Shown piece after piece: positions 8,565 through 17,239 of a stretch of 41,712 nucleotides of DNA. The translations under genes and the position numbers were made by a program. The stretch is from Desulfobacteraceae bacterium (lineage in GTDB: Bacteria; Desulfobacterota; Desulfobacteria; Desulfobacterales; JAABSP01), in the NCBI GenBank assembly GCA_011390345.1, contig JAABSP010000046.1, forward strand, positions 1 through 41,712, written 5' to 3'. The first letter of the stretch is position 1, and every line of letters begins with the position of its first letter. The notes beneath the pieces are model-generated. The model was not told the origin of the DNA and made no database searches. It saw nothing but the letters and a program-made list of their open reading frames with translations.

Positions 8565-9296
8565 TTAGAGGATCTGGCTCAGAAAGAGTTTGGTCCGGTC
8601 ATGGATGGGATTGACAAAGAAGTGTTCCGGCGTTCCCTCCTCCACCACCGCGCCGTGGTCCATGAAGATGACCCGGTCCGCCACCTCCCGGGCAAAGCCC
8701 ATCTCATGGGTGACAACGACCATGGTCATTCCCTCCTTGGCCAAAGTCTTCATGACATCGAGCACCTCGCCGATCATCTCCGGGTCTAAAGCAGAGGTGG
8801 GCTCGTCAAAGAGCATCACCTTCGGGTCCATGGCCAGGGCCCGGGCGATGGCCACCCGCTGCTGCTGCCCCCCCGAGAGCTGATCCGGGTAGGAGCCGCC
8901 CTTCTCACCGATGCCGACCTTGTCCAGCAGGCTTTGGGCCTTTTCCCGGGCATCTTCCCTGCTCCGCTTCCGGACCACCCGCTGGGCCAGGGTGACATTA
9001 TGCAGCACGGTCTTGTGGGGAAAGAGATTGAAGGACTGAAACACCATTCCGACCTCGGCTCTGACCTTGTTGATGTCGGTCTTGTGGTCCAGAATATCCA
9101 CGCCGTCGATGTAGATGTGCCCTTGATCTGCGGTCTCCAGCTTGTTGAGGCATCTCAGGAAAGTGCTCTTGCCGGACCCTGAAGGGCCGATCACCACCAC
9201 CACCTCGCCGGCGTTGATGAAGTTGGTCACATTCACGAGGGCCTTGATCTCGTTGGGAACCAGAAAGGTCTTTGATATGTTGCGCACGTCGATCAC
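8565..9296 (-). CDS. Polar amino-acid ABC transporter ATP-binding protein
   Basis: A 243-residue ATPase of the GlnQ/HisP type that powers uptake of polar amino acids through the neighbouring permease. The Walker A motif GPSGSGKST lies near residue 38, the Q-loop in [10 protein letters not shown], the signature [15 protein letters not shown], and Walker [15 protein letters not shown] followed by VVTHEMGFA with the switch histidine. The length and the [14 protein letters not shown] stretch are typical of this subfamily. Its ATG overlaps the end of the permease gene by 4 nt, so it is the last gene of the binding protein-permease-ATPase unit. The substrate cannot be told from sequence alone. Confidence 0.93.
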   Translation of the reverse strand: MIDVRNISKTFLVPNEIKALVNVTNFINAGEVVVVIGPSGSGKSTFLRCLNKLETADQGHIYIDGVDILDHKTDINKVRAEVGMVFQSFNLFPHKTVLHNVTLAQRVVRKRSREDAREKAQSLLDKVGIGEKGGSYPDQLSGGQQQRVAIARALAMDPKVMLFDEPTSALDPEMIGEVLDVMKTLAKEGMTMVVVTHEMGFAREVADRVIFMDHGAVVEEGTPEHFFVNPIHDRTKLFLSQIL

Positions 9297-10282
9297 TGGA
9301 TCAAAGTCCTCCTTTCAAGATACTGTACGAACATGGAAAGGGAAAAGGTGAGCATCAAATAGAGCAGCGCACAGACGAACCAGAGTTCGTAGGGCTGAAG
9401 GCTCGTGGTCACCACCTCCCGGGTCGCCTTGGTCAGCTCCCGGATCGCGATGATCCCCAGAAGCGACGAATCCTTGATCAATGAGATGAACTGGCCCGCC
9501 AGAGGCGGCAGAATCCGGAGCATGGCCTGGGGCAGGATCACATGGGTCATGGACTGGATGTAATTCATCCCCAAAGAGCGGGAGGCCTCGGTCTGCCCCC
9601 GGTGGATCGACTGGATCCCGGCCCTCACGATCTCGGCCACATAGGCCCCGGCAAAGATGGCAAGAGACGCAACGCCGTACCAGATGGAGGAGATCGGCGG
9701 GATCCCGTGCCGGGAGAGAAGATTGTTGATGATGGTGCCGAAGACGAAGTACCAGAGGTAGATCTGCACCAGCAGCGGAGATCCCCTGATGAATTCGATG
9801 TAGGTGATGGAGAGCCACTTGAGGCAGGGGTTGTCCGATACCCGGGCCAGGCCCGCGAAAAGGCCGATGAGGATGCCGAAGATGATCGCGATGAAGCTGA
9901 CTTTCAGCGTCAGCCAGAGGCCCTGGAGGAGAATCCCGGGCCGGGTCACCTCGTATGTAGCCAGCACATCTCCGGGGAAGATGAAATCCCCCTCATAGAC
10001 CCGGATGCCGTCGGCCGGCACCTCATAGGTTTCGGTTTCGGTATCTCCGGCGACGGTCAACGCGGCCTTTTTTTTGTGCCTGGCAATGCTTTCCACCTCG
10101 CCCTCGATCTCGGCTCGGATCTCGATATCCTGGGTGGATATGAAATACTGGGGAACCCGATACCATCTCCAGACATAATCCACCTCGTTGGTGGCATACC
10201 AGAGGAGAAAGATCAGCATGCCCATAATGCCGACGAAAGCGGCTTTCCAGAACGTATAATAGGCTTTGCTTCTTCGATGCAT
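9293..10282 (-). CDS. Polar amino-acid ABC transporter permease with periplasmic insert
   Basis: A 329-residue permease of the HisM/GlnP type. The last ~200 residues are the normal domain: [20 protein letters not shown], then the region with [17 protein letters not shown], and the coupling loop [22 protein letters not shown]. Ahead of it lie an additional N-terminal membrane segment (about residues 12-30) and some 85 extra residues. This insert is beta-rich, with [20 protein letters not shown] resembling the turn of a lipoyl or barrel-sandwich fold. Family members are usually 220-260 residues long. The insert should face the periplasm and might contact the binding protein; this is inference. 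The gene is separated from the binding-protein gene by a hairpin. Confidence 0.92.
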   Translation of the reverse strand: MHRRSKAYYTFWKAAFVGIMGMLIFLLWYATNEVDYVWRWYRVPQYFISTQDIEIRAEIEGEVESIARHKKKAALTVAGDTETETYEVPADGIRVYEGDFIFPGDVLATYEVTRPGILLQGLWLTLKVSFIAIIFGILIGLFAGLARVSDNPCLKWLSITYIEFIRGSPLLVQIYLWYFVFGTIINNLLSRHGIPPISSIWYGVASLAIFAGAYVAEIVRAGIQSIHRGQTEASRSLGMNYIQSMTHVILPQAMLRILPPLAGQFISLIKDSSLLGIIAIRELTKATREVVTTSLQPYELWFVCALLYLMLTFSLSMFVQYLERRTLIQ

Positions 10283-10326
10283 AATAATCTATGGCAGCTC
10301 TCGGGAAGGCGGGTTGAAAAGGACAA

Positions 10327-10363
10327 GGGAGGCCGGATCGAACAGGATCGAAAATGGCCTCCC
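10327..10363 (-). terminator. Hairpin between binding-protein and permease genes
   Basis: GGGAGGCC at 10327-10334 pairs perfectly with GGCCTCCC at 10356-10363 (21 nt loop), 17 nt after the binding-protein stop codon on the minus strand. The tract after it contains only a weak T run (CCTTTTC). Such hairpins often attenuate read-through or stabilise the upstream mRNA, which fits the higher need for binding protein than for permease. Confidence 0.5.
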
Positions 10364-10379
10364 TCCCGGGTCTCTCTCT

Positions 10380-11213
10380 TTACTCCTGAATCTCCTTCAT
10401 CCAGCCGGTGCCTTTGATCCACTTGTTGTAGATCCGCTCATACCGGCCGTCGTTTTTGACCTGGCGGAGAAAGTTGTTCAGCCAGTTCAAAAAGTCGGGG
10501 TCCCCCTTGTTGATGGCCCATGCCAGAGGCTCGTAGGTAAAGGGCTCGTCCAGGAAGACGACCTTGCCCTCGCCCTGCTGAGCGTAGAGATAGACGCAGT
10601 TGGGCAGGTCATAGACATATGCGTCGGCCCGGTTGTTCAGGACCTCCAGGAATGCCTCGGTCTCGGTCTCGAAGGACTTGTATGTGGCCTTGGGAATGTT
10701 ACGCTTGACTGCCTGCTCTCCGGTGGTTCCCAGCTTGGAGGTGACGGTATATTTCTTGTCGTTGAGATCCTTGTAGGATTTCACGTCCCCTTCGTGCTTC
10801 TTGTTTAAAAGGATGGTCTGCCCCACGATGATGTAGGGATCGGCAAAGAGCACCTTCAGGTTCCGCTCCTGGGTCACGGTCATACCGGACATTATGATGT
10901 CGAACTTGTTGCTCAAAAGTGCGGGGATGATGCCGTCCCATGCGGTGTTGACCGGAACGAACTTCACGTCCATGGCCTTTGCCATCTCTTTGGCCATGTC
11001 GATGTCGAAGCCGACGAAGTTGCCGTTCTTGTCGGTCATTTCAAAGGGGACGTACCCGGCCTCGAACCCGACCCGAAGCTCTCCTCTTTTGAGGATGTCC
11101 TCCAGGGTCGAACTCCGGGCCAACTCGATGTCCGCACCAAATGCCGCGGTACACATCATCAGCACCAGGGCGCCTGCAATTGTCGCTTTTGTCCAACCTT
11201 TCAGCATTGTCAT
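10380..11213 (-). CDS. Amino-acid ABC transporter substrate-binding protein
   Basis: A 277-residue periplasmic binding protein of solute-binding family 3. A Sec signal peptide is clear (WTKATIAGALVLMMCTAAFGA, cleaved after about residue 26). The mature part carries the family motifs LRVGFEAGYVPFEM, FVGFDIDMAKEMA, WDGIIPALLSNKFDIIMSGM and a late MAWAINKGDP-like segment (LAWAINKGDPDFLNWLN). The specificity is unknown; glutamine, histidine or arginine binders share these motifs. GGAGGAGA precedes the first ATG by a short gap; a second ATG six bases later has better spacing. It heads the three-gene transporter unit and lies 45 bp downstream of the zinc-ribbon gene. Confidence 0.93.
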   Translation of the reverse strand: MTMLKGWTKATIAGALVLMMCTAAFGADIELARSSTLEDILKRGELRVGFEAGYVPFEMTDKNGNFVGFDIDMAKEMAKAMDVKFVPVNTAWDGIIPALLSNKFDIIMSGMTVTQERNLKVLFADPYIIVGQTILLNKKHEGDVKSYKDLNDKKYTVTSKLGTTGEQAVKRNIPKATYKSFETETEAFLEVLNNRADAYVYDLPNCVYLYAQQGEGKVVFLDEPFTYEPLAWAINKGDPDFLNWLNNFLRQVKNDGRYERIYNKWIKGTGWMKEIQE

Positions 11214-11258
11214 TCTCCTCCTTTTTCTTTTTTTTAAGTAAATTAGAAGCGATACTCT

Positions 11259-11420
11259 TCAGTAGGACTTCCCCTCGGCCAGCAGCTCCCGAATGACCAT
11301 CCGCACATTGCACTGGGGGCATTTCGGCAGTTCTTCCATGGGGAGATAGACGATTTCCGTATGATTTTTGCATTTTGGGCAGATGACTTCCGCTGCCTCT
11401 TTTCTGCTTCCCCTCGCCAT
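11259..11420 (-). CDS. Small zinc-ribbon protein (53 aa)
   Basis: A 53-residue ORF found by reading the gap upstream of the binding-protein gene. It contains two CxxC knuckles, CPKCKNHTEI and KCPQCNVRM, about 20 residues apart, which is the spacing of a single zinc ribbon. The ATG at 11420 is preceded by GAGGAAACGGGA, a good ribosome-binding site, and codon choice matches the neighbours. The C-terminal tail RELLAEGKSY is basic/acidic mixed. Zinc ribbons of this size often bind nucleic acid or act as protein adaptors; no specific function can be given. It may share a transcript with the amino-acid transporter downstream. Confidence 0.75.
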   Translation of the reverse strand: MARGSRKEAAEVICPKCKNHTEIVYLPMEELPKCPQCNVRMVIRELLAEGKSY

Positions 11421-11534
11421 TTCCCGTTTCCTCAATTTATGAGTAATTCTAACCAGTAAAGAGCCTTATACCCCAGTTATCCACGGATGTAAACGATTAT
11501 TTTATATAAAGGCGGGCCTGCGCCCGAATCAGGC

Positions 11535-11564
11535 TTGACACAAGGCCCGGGCCGTCGGTAGTAT
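11535..11564 (+). promoter_or_regulatory. Sigma-70 promoter for the phosphofructokinase gene
   Basis: A perfect -35 box TTGACA (11535-11540) is followed after 18 bp by TAGTAT (11559-11564, four of six consensus bases). The start codon of the phosphofructokinase gene lies 55 bp further on. The opposite strand carries the divergent zinc-ribbon gene. Confidence 0.6.
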
Positions 11565-11618
11565 GAATTTTTGGAAAAAATGCAGCAACCGCTATCCATC
11601 AATCGACGGAGGGGAGAT

Positions 11619-13739
11619 ATGCCACGGAAAAAAACGGTTTCCACCGAAGTTCTGCTGAAAGACCCCAAGGTACAGGAGATCACCAGCAACATCAACCCGG
11701 AGATCATCGAACGACGGAAAAATCTGCCTCCGATCTGCGACGTCTTCAACAAGCCCTACACGGCCCTGCAGGAGACGGATCAATATACCTTCCGGATCGA
11801 CAGCGAGGCAGCCCGCCAACTGCCCGGCATCATCGACAACAAGGTGCAGGGGATCTTGGGCATCGATGATCCGGACCCGGAATTGAAAAGCCGGTATGAA
11901 AGGGCCAGAAATATCGGGATTGTCTTCTCGGGAGGCCCCGCGCCCGGGGGCCACAATGTCATCGCGGGGCTTTTTGACGCGGCAATGGCGGCAAATCCCG
12001 AAAGCCGGATCTACGGATTCCTGCTGGGCCCCGACGGCATCATCGAAAACGAGGCTGTGGAGATCACGAAAAAGATGGTGGACCGGTTCCGGAACCTGGG
12101 CGGCTTCGGCATGATCAAGACCGGTCGGGCCAAGGTCGATACAAAAGAGAAGATGGAGCAATCCCGCCAGACTTGCAAGGCTCTGGGGCTGGACGCGCTT
12201 GTGATCGTGGGCGGGGACGATTCCAACACCAATGCGGCCTTTATGGCACAGGAGCTGCTCAGAGACGGGGTGCAGGTGATCGGGGTTCCCAAGACCATCG
12301 ACGGCGACATCCAGGTGCGGGATGCCGAGGGCAACAGCCTCTGCGCGATCTCCTTCGGGTTCCACTCCGCGGCACGGGGCTTTTCCAGCGAGATCGCAAA
12401 TCTCTGCACCGACTGCAGCTCCGATGTCAAATACTGGCACATCTGCAAGGTCATGGGCCGGGTGGCCAGCCATCTGGCCCTGGAAGTGGGGCTCCAGACC
12501 CATGCCAACGTGGTTCTCATCGGCGAGGAGATGGCCGACTATGTCGATGTCGAGCGCATCCGGCGGGCAGAGGCGCAGGGAACTGTTGACTATACGGCTT
12601 ACGGCATGACCCTGCGCCACTTGTCCCGGGTGATCTGCGACGCGATCGTGCGCAGGGCCGCCGTGGGCAAGAGCTACGGCGTTCTGGTGCTTCCCGAGGG
12701 GGTGCTGGAGTTCGTCAACGAGATCCAAGTCTTCATCATCAAGTTCAACTCCATCATCGCGGCCTACAACCGGGATCATGACACCGATTTCCACGCGGAC
12801 TTCCCCCTGCTGGAGGAGAAGCTCGAATATCTCCGGCGCATGGCCCGGCGCTCCAGAGAGGATGGGGGCTTTACGGTCTGGAACACCCGGGATGACGATC
12901 TCTTCAACGACCTTCCCATCTTCTTCCAGGAGGGTCTCCTCATGGAGCGGGACAGCCACGGCAACTTCCAGTTCTCTCAGGTGGAGACCGACAAGGTGAT
13001 CATGGGGCTGGTCAAGGACTACCTCAATATCTTAAAGGAGAACGGGGTCTACAAGGTCGGCATCGAACGGGAATACTACCAGAAGAGCATCCGGAAATCG
13101 GGGCTGGATGCCGATTATTACGGGAAGATCCTCTTTCGGAACTACACGGAGAACGGCTCCCATCTCCTGGTCAGGGAGTCGATCATCTCCCTGAAGACCC
13201 TGCACCAGGCCCTGGAGGACGCGAGGGCCATCAAGCCCGGCGAGAATATCCAGAGCGCGGTGGAGGCCATCTACAAGAAATCGGTTCCCACGTTCAAGAC
13301 CCAGACCCATTTCTACGGCTACGACGGCCGGGGATCCAACCCCACCTGGTTTGACCGGACATACACCTACAACCTCGGCAAAACCGCCTTCTCGCTGATC
13401 GCAAACGGTGCAACGGGTCAGATGGCCGCTATCCGTAATCTCGAAAGGGAGTTCGTCAACTGGGAGCCGATCGGCATCCCCATCGGGCCGCTGATGCATC
13501 TGGAGGAGCGGAAGGGGAAGCTGGCGCTGGTAATCGAAAAGGCCGTGGTCGATATCGAAAGTCCGGCCTTTCAGGTGATCCGGGCACAAAGAGAGAAGTG
13601 GCTGGCCGCAACCCCCGGAGACGATGACTTCCGGATTCCGCCGCCCATCTACTATGACGAAGGCAATCCCGAGGAGGATCGGCCTCTGACGCTGACGCTG
13701 GACTGTCTGGCCGAAGAGATTGCAGAAAACGCCTCCTGA
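11619..13739 (+). CDS. pfp: Diphosphate-dependent 6-phosphofructokinase
   Basis: Converts fructose 6-phosphate and PPi to fructose 1,6-bisphosphate, reversibly. Two positions point to PPi instead of ATP: the phosphate loop reads VGGDDSNTN (residues about 197-204, Asp where ATP enzymes have Gly), and the catalytic loop reads PKTIDGD (about 224-230, Lys where ATP enzymes have Gly). The early FSGGPAPGGHNVI loop and the substrate motif MGRVASHLALEVGLQTHAN are also present. At 706 residues it belongs to the long PPi-enzyme group. The ATG at 11619 is chosen over the ATG at 11571 because GGAGGGGAG stands six bases before it. It overlaps the next gene as TGATG. Confidence 0.9.
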   Translation: MPRKKTVSTEVLLKDPKVQEITSNINPEIIERRKNLPPICDVFNKPYTALQETDQYTFRIDSEAARQLPGIIDNKVQGILGIDDPDPELKSRYERARNIGIVFSGGPAPGGHNVIAGLFDAAMAANPESRIYGFLLGPDGIIENEAVEITKKMVDRFRNLGGFGMIKTGRAKVDTKEKMEQSRQTCKALGLDALVIVGGDDSNTNAAFMAQELLRDGVQVIGVPKTIDGDIQVRDAEGNSLCAISFGFHSAARGFSSEIANLCTDCSSDVKYWHICKVMGRVASHLALEVGLQTHANVVLIGEEMADYVDVERIRRAEAQGTVDYTAYGMTLRHLSRVICDAIVRRAAVGKSYGVLVLPEGVLEFVNEIQVFIIKFNSIIAAYNRDHDTDFHADFPLLEEKLEYLRRMARRSREDGGFTVWNTRDDDLFNDLPIFFQEGLLMERDSHGNFQFSQVETDKVIMGLVKDYLNILKENGVYKVGIEREYYQKSIRKSGLDADYYGKILFRNYTENGSHLLVRESIISLKTLHQALEDARAIKPGENIQSAVEAIYKKSVPTFKTQTHFYGYDGRGSNPTWFDRTYTYNLGKTAFSLIANGATGQMAAIRNLEREFVNWEPIGIPIGPLMHLEERKGKLALVIEKAVVDIESPAFQVIRAQREKWLAATPGDDDFRIPPPIYYDEGNPEEDRPLTLTLDCLAEEIAENAS

Positions 13740-14671
13740 TGCTCCGGGGATACCTCTACATTATTTTTGCGGCCGCGCTCTGGGGGCTCATCGGCCCCTT
13801 GGGGCGGCTCGCGTTTTCCCAGGGGGTGACACCGATGGAGGTGGCCTTCTGGCGAGCGGTTCTGGCATGGGGCTTTTTCGGAACCCATGCGGCTCTCACC
13901 CGTCAGATGCATATCGAAAAAAAGGATGTGGGGTGGATACTCCTCTTCGCGTTCACCGGTGTGACGCTCTTCTACGGCTCCTATCAGTTGGCGGTGAACA
14001 GGGGCGGGGCAGCATTGGCCGCGGTGCTGCTCTATACAGCACCGGCATGGGTGGCGGCGATGTCCGGGATGATCTTCAAAGAGCCCATGACGCGCGTGAA
14101 GCTGACAGCGCTGCTGCTGACCCTGGCCGGGGTGGCCGGCGTATCCGCGGGAACGGGCGACCTGGGGCCTGAGATTAAGGTAAGCTTTGGGGGCATCCTC
14201 TTCGGCCTGATCGCAGGCTTCTGTTATGCATTGTATTATATTTTCGGCAAGTTCTTATCGGGAAGATACACCTCTCCCAACCTCTTCTTCTACATCCTGC
14301 CCATCGGCGCACTGGGGCTTTTCCCGTGGGTCGATTTCGTCCACAAGAGCCCGACAGCCTGGCTGGCGCTGATCCTGCTCGCCTTTTTATGCACCTACAG
14401 CTCCTATTTCTGCTACTATCTGGGGCTCAAATTCCTCGAACCGACCCGGGCCGCGATCACTGCGACCATCGAGCCGGTCATGGCGGCGATTATTGCCTAT
14501 TTCTGGTGGGGGGAATACTTCACCTTTATCGGCTATGTCGGCAGTGCGCTGATCCTTTCCAGCGTTCTGCTCATGGTATGGGACGGCACAAGGGCAAAGG
14601 CCCTGGCCGGTTCCGTGCCGGATACGGTTTTGGAGGCCGTCACGGCTTCCGACGGAAATACGGAGATTTGA
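13739..14671 (+). CDS. DMT superfamily transporter (EamA domains)
   Basis: A 310-residue integral membrane protein with about ten hydrophobic segments arranged as two EamA repeats. The first repeat runs from LYIIFAAALWGLIGPLGRLA to residues about 135, including the typical SYQLAVNRGGAALAAVLLYT motif. The second runs from GILFGLIAGFCYALYYIFG and includes YYLGLKFLEPTRAAITATIEPV, the signature of drug/metabolite exporters. It should export small metabolites or amino acids across the inner membrane; the substrate is not predictable. Its ATG overlaps the phosphofructokinase stop codon (TGATG), so it is translationally coupled to it, which does not prove a metabolic link. Confidence 0.9.
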   Translation: MLRGYLYIIFAAALWGLIGPLGRLAFSQGVTPMEVAFWRAVLAWGFFGTHAALTRQMHIEKKDVGWILLFAFTGVTLFYGSYQLAVNRGGAALAAVLLYTAPAWVAAMSGMIFKEPMTRVKLTALLLTLAGVAGVSAGTGDLGPEIKVSFGGILFGLIAGFCYALYYIFGKFLSGRYTSPNLFFYILPIGALGLFPWVDFVHKSPTAWLALILLAFLCTYSSYFCYYLGLKFLEPTRAAITATIEPVMAAIIAYFWWGEYFTFIGYVGSALILSSVLLMVWDGTRAKALAGSVPDTVLEAVTASDGNTEI

Positions 14672-14675
14672 ATTC

Positions 14676-14861
14676 ATGGCGGAAGGACATCCATATCGGA
14701 ATAAAGACGGCGTTGATATATCCCTGGTCGCCGCATTTCTGCGGTTGACGCCCGAGGAACGCCTGGTGACAAATGACAATGCGGTCAAGGCAATTTTGGA
14801 GTTAAGAGATGCATTCCAGCAGCAAAAGGACGACAAGCGGAGATCTCAGCAAAATCCTTGA
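14676..14861 (+). CDS. Small partner protein of the nucleotidyltransferase
   Basis: A 61-residue protein whose central LRLTPEERLVTNDNAVKAIL resembles small proteins often encoded just before minimal nucleotidyltransferases of the DUF6036 type. It starts 4 nt after the exporter gene and overlaps the nucleotidyltransferase start by 53 nt. The arrangement is that of a two-gene toxin-antitoxin or accessory pair. No catalytic motif is present. Function is not established; the pairing is the main evidence that it is real. Confidence 0.6.
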   Translation: MAEGHPYRNKDGVDISLVAAFLRLTPEERLVTNDNAVKAILELRDAFQQQKDDKRRSQQNP

Positions 14862-15318
14862 AGCTCTTCTTGAGGCCGATATTCAATTCATCCTCGTGGG
14901 CGGTCTTGCCTCGGTTGTTCAAGGGGCGCCGATTACGACAATGGATGTCGATATCATTATCCGCCCGTCTTCCGAAAACATCGGAAAACTCATGTCATTT
15001 TTAAAAGAGACGGATGCGATCTATCGACGCCCCAATGGCAAAACAATAGCACCAATCGCAGAGGACTTTTCAGGGACAGGACACATTCTTCTTTCGACCC
15101 GTTTGGGGTCTCTGGATGTACTCGGTTCCATTGAGGAGAAAAAAACTTTTGAAGATCTGCTGGACCACTCGGTCGAAATTTCTTTCCGAGGTCACACCCT
15201 TCGGGCACTCGATCTCAAGCATTTAATCCGGTTGAAAAAAGAATCAAAAGATATCAATGACAGACAGCGGCTTGCGGTACTCGAAGAAACCCTGCGCCAG
15301 TTGAAAGAGAAAGGCTGA
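14809..15318 (+). CDS. Minimal nucleotidyltransferase (AbiEii/DUF6036-like)
   Basis: A 169-residue nucleotidyltransferase-fold protein. The glycine-rich FILVGGLASVVQG (residues about 27-39) is followed by the metal-binding TMDVDIII (about 43-50), the GG...DxD layout of the Pol-beta superfamily. The C-terminal part RALDLKHLIRLKKESKDINDRQRLAVL matches the tail of DUF6036-type proteins. Related proteins act as toxins that modify tRNA or as accessory enzymes; which applies here is unknown. GC content is visibly lower than in the exporter gene upstream, compatible with acquisition. It overlaps the 61-residue partner gene. Confidence 0.8.
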   Translation: MHSSSKRTTSGDLSKILEALLEADIQFILVGGLASVVQGAPITTMDVDIIIRPSSENIGKLMSFLKETDAIYRRPNGKTIAPIAEDFSGTGHILLSTRLGSLDVLGSIEEKKTFEDLLDHSVEISFRGHTLRALDLKHLIRLKKESKDINDRQRLAVLEETLRQLKEKG

Positions 15319-15353
15319 AACGATCGGCAGACCATCAAAATCCGGTTTCCCCC

Positions 15354-15382
15354 TTGACAGGAAGCCTTTGATCCACTACAAA
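15354..15382 (+). promoter_or_regulatory. Sigma-70 promoter of the polyamine-type transporter operon
   Basis: TTGACA (15354-15359), a 17 bp spacer and TACAAA (15377-15382, four of six consensus bases) lie about 100 bp before the first permease gene. AAGGGG at 15385-15390 followed by an ATG at 15395 opens a 10-codon reading frame ending at 15427, which may be a leader peptide or a chance frame. Confidence 0.55.
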
Positions 15383-15477
15383 GAAAGGGGTTTTATGAAA
15401 ACGAATAAATTCGAGATCTTGCTGTAACCCAGTCTGATACCGGTCTTGTAAACCCGTTTCAACCGCAGAGGAGATGC

Positions 15478-16338
15478 ATGGAACAAAAGGCGTGGAAACC
15501 CTGGGCATTATTGGCTCCGTCCCTTAGCGCAGTCCTTTTCCTTCTGGTCATCCCGGTCTGCTTTATCATCGTCTACAGCTTCTGGCTGCGAGCCCCCACG
15601 GGCGCGGACATCCCCGCGTTCCAGTTCGGCAACTATCAGCGCTTCTTTGCCGATTTCTTCTACCCCTCCATCCTGATCCGGACCATCCGGGTGGCTCTGG
15701 AGACCGTGGCCCTCTGCCTGCTCATGGGCTACATCCCGGCCTACTTCTTCTACAGAACCGAATCCCGGCACAAATCGATCTTTCTGATACTGATCATGCT
15801 CCCCTTCTGGATCAGCTTCATCATCCGGACGTTGAGCTGGATCAACATTTTAGGCGATACCGGGCTGTTGAACCATGTGCTGCTGCGGATGGGGATCATC
15901 TCCGAGCCTTTGGGGCTGCTCTACAACGAAGGCGCGGTGCTCATGGGGCTCATCCAGTACCTGCTCCCCTTCATGATCTTAAACGTCTATGTGAGCCTGG
16001 AGGGGATCGACCGAAGCCTGGTGGAGGCGGCCCGAAGCCTCGGCAGCACCGAATGGCAGGCATTCCGGGAGGTGGTGCTTCCCCTGAGCCTTCCCGGGGT
16101 TAGCGCGGGGTGTCTGCTGGTCTTCGTGCTGACTGCGGGAACCTATCTGCCGCCGATGATTCTGGGCGGCCCCGGCAACGACATGATCGCAAACCTCATC
16201 TTCAAAAGGGTCATCGGAACCCTGGACTGGCCCTTCGGCTCTGCCATCAGCGTGATCCTGCTGGGGATATTGGGCACCATCGTCTATACCTATAACCGGT
16301 ATCTGGGCATCAACCAGATCTTCAAGACCTTTCAATAG
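15478..16338 (+). CDS. Spermidine/putrescine-type ABC transporter permease (PotB-like)
   Basis: A 286-residue inner-membrane permease, first gene of the operon. Six hydrophobic segments are visible, starting with LLAPSLSAVLFLLVIPVCFI. The coupling loop EAARSLGSTEWQAFREVVLP (EAA motif, residues about 182-201) contacts the ATPase. The YQRFFADFFYPSILIRTIRVA stretch after the first membrane segment and the FWISFIIRTLSWINIL motif are typical of PotB/PotH-type permeases. The ATG at 15478 follows AGAGGAGA. It pairs with the permease starting at 16378. The family transports polyamines, but related systems carry other cationic or amino compounds. Confidence 0.92.
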   Translation: MEQKAWKPWALLAPSLSAVLFLLVIPVCFIIVYSFWLRAPTGADIPAFQFGNYQRFFADFFYPSILIRTIRVALETVALCLLMGYIPAYFFYRTESRHKSIFLILIMLPFWISFIIRTLSWINILGDTGLLNHVLLRMGIISEPLGLLYNEGAVLMGLIQYLLPFMILNVYVSLEGIDRSLVEAARSLGSTEWQAFREVVLPLSLPGVSAGCLLVFVLTAGTYLPPMILGGPGNDMIANLIFKRVIGTLDWPFGSAISVILLGILGTIVYTYNRYLGINQIFKTFQ

Positions 16339-16377
16339 GGCCAAGTCCTGTTCAACAGGCAAGCGAACGGAGATCTT

Positions 16378-17172
16378 ATGAAACCGCTTCTGACCGGCTG
16401 GAACCTGATCAAAGTCTACACCTTTCTCGTCTACATATTTATGTTCGCGCCCATTGTCGCGGTGGTGATCTTATCCTTCAACCCCCAGCAGTTCGGCTCC
16501 TTCCCGATGGAAGGCTTCAGCTTCCGCTGGTATATCCGCCTGGCGCAAAACGACGCGATCCTGATGGCCTTCAAGAACTCCATGATTCTCGGCGCGCTGA
16601 CGTCAATCGTGGTGACGGCTGTTGCCATCCCCGCGGCAATGGCATTCGTCCGATACGAGTTCCCCTTTAAAAATGCCCTGAACACCCTGCTGCTCACCCC
16701 CATCATGATCCCGGAGGTGGTGCTGGGAGTCGCGCTGCTCCTCTTCATCCGGTGGCTCCAGCAGCCCAAGAGCTTCATGCTGCTGCTCATCGGCCATGTG
16801 GTGATCACCCTCCCCTATGTGCTGCTGGTGGTGCAGGCCCGGCTGGTGGGGATCAAGCGGGTCTATGAGGAGGCGGCCCTCACCCTGGGCGCGAACCCCT
16901 TTCAGACCTTTTGGGAGGTGACGTTTCCCCTCTTGATGCCGGCCATCTTTGCGGGAATGCTCTTCTCCTTCACCATATCGTTTGACGATGTCACCGCCAC
17001 CCTATTCTGGGCAACCGCGAGCAACCAGACGGTCCCGGTAAAAATCTTCGGGATGCTGCGGAACTCCATCAGCCCCGAGATCAACGCGCTCGGCACGGTG
17101 ATGATCGTCCTCACCATCTCCATCCCGCTGCTGGCCGGATACCTCTCCCGCCGGTTCAGCAAAGGGGTATAG
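16378..17172 (+). CDS. Spermidine/putrescine-type ABC transporter permease (PotC-like)
   Basis: A 264-residue partner permease. It shows the PotC/PotI hallmarks: an initial membrane segment followed by FNPQQFGSFPMEGFSFRWY, then SMILGALTSIVVTAVAIPAAMAF, and the EAA loop EEAALTLGANPFQTFWEVTFP (residues about 162-182). The FTISFDDVTATLFW motif is also characteristic of this subfamily. ACGGAGAT precedes the ATG by three bases. It forms the second half of the membrane channel and is followed by the binding-protein gene after 67 bp. Confidence 0.92.
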   Translation: MKPLLTGWNLIKVYTFLVYIFMFAPIVAVVILSFNPQQFGSFPMEGFSFRWYIRLAQNDAILMAFKNSMILGALTSIVVTAVAIPAAMAFVRYEFPFKNALNTLLLTPIMIPEVVLGVALLLFIRWLQQPKSFMLLLIGHVVITLPYVLLVVQARLVGIKRVYEEAALTLGANPFQTFWEVTFPLLMPAIFAGMLFSFTISFDDVTATLFWATASNQTVPVKIFGMLRNSISPEINALGTVMIVLTISIPLLAGYLSRRFSKGV

Positions 17173-17239
17173 CTCTTTTGCGAAATTGAACCGTTTAAAA
17201 TTGTTGAACATAACCCGAACAGGAAAAGGAGACAAAAGC

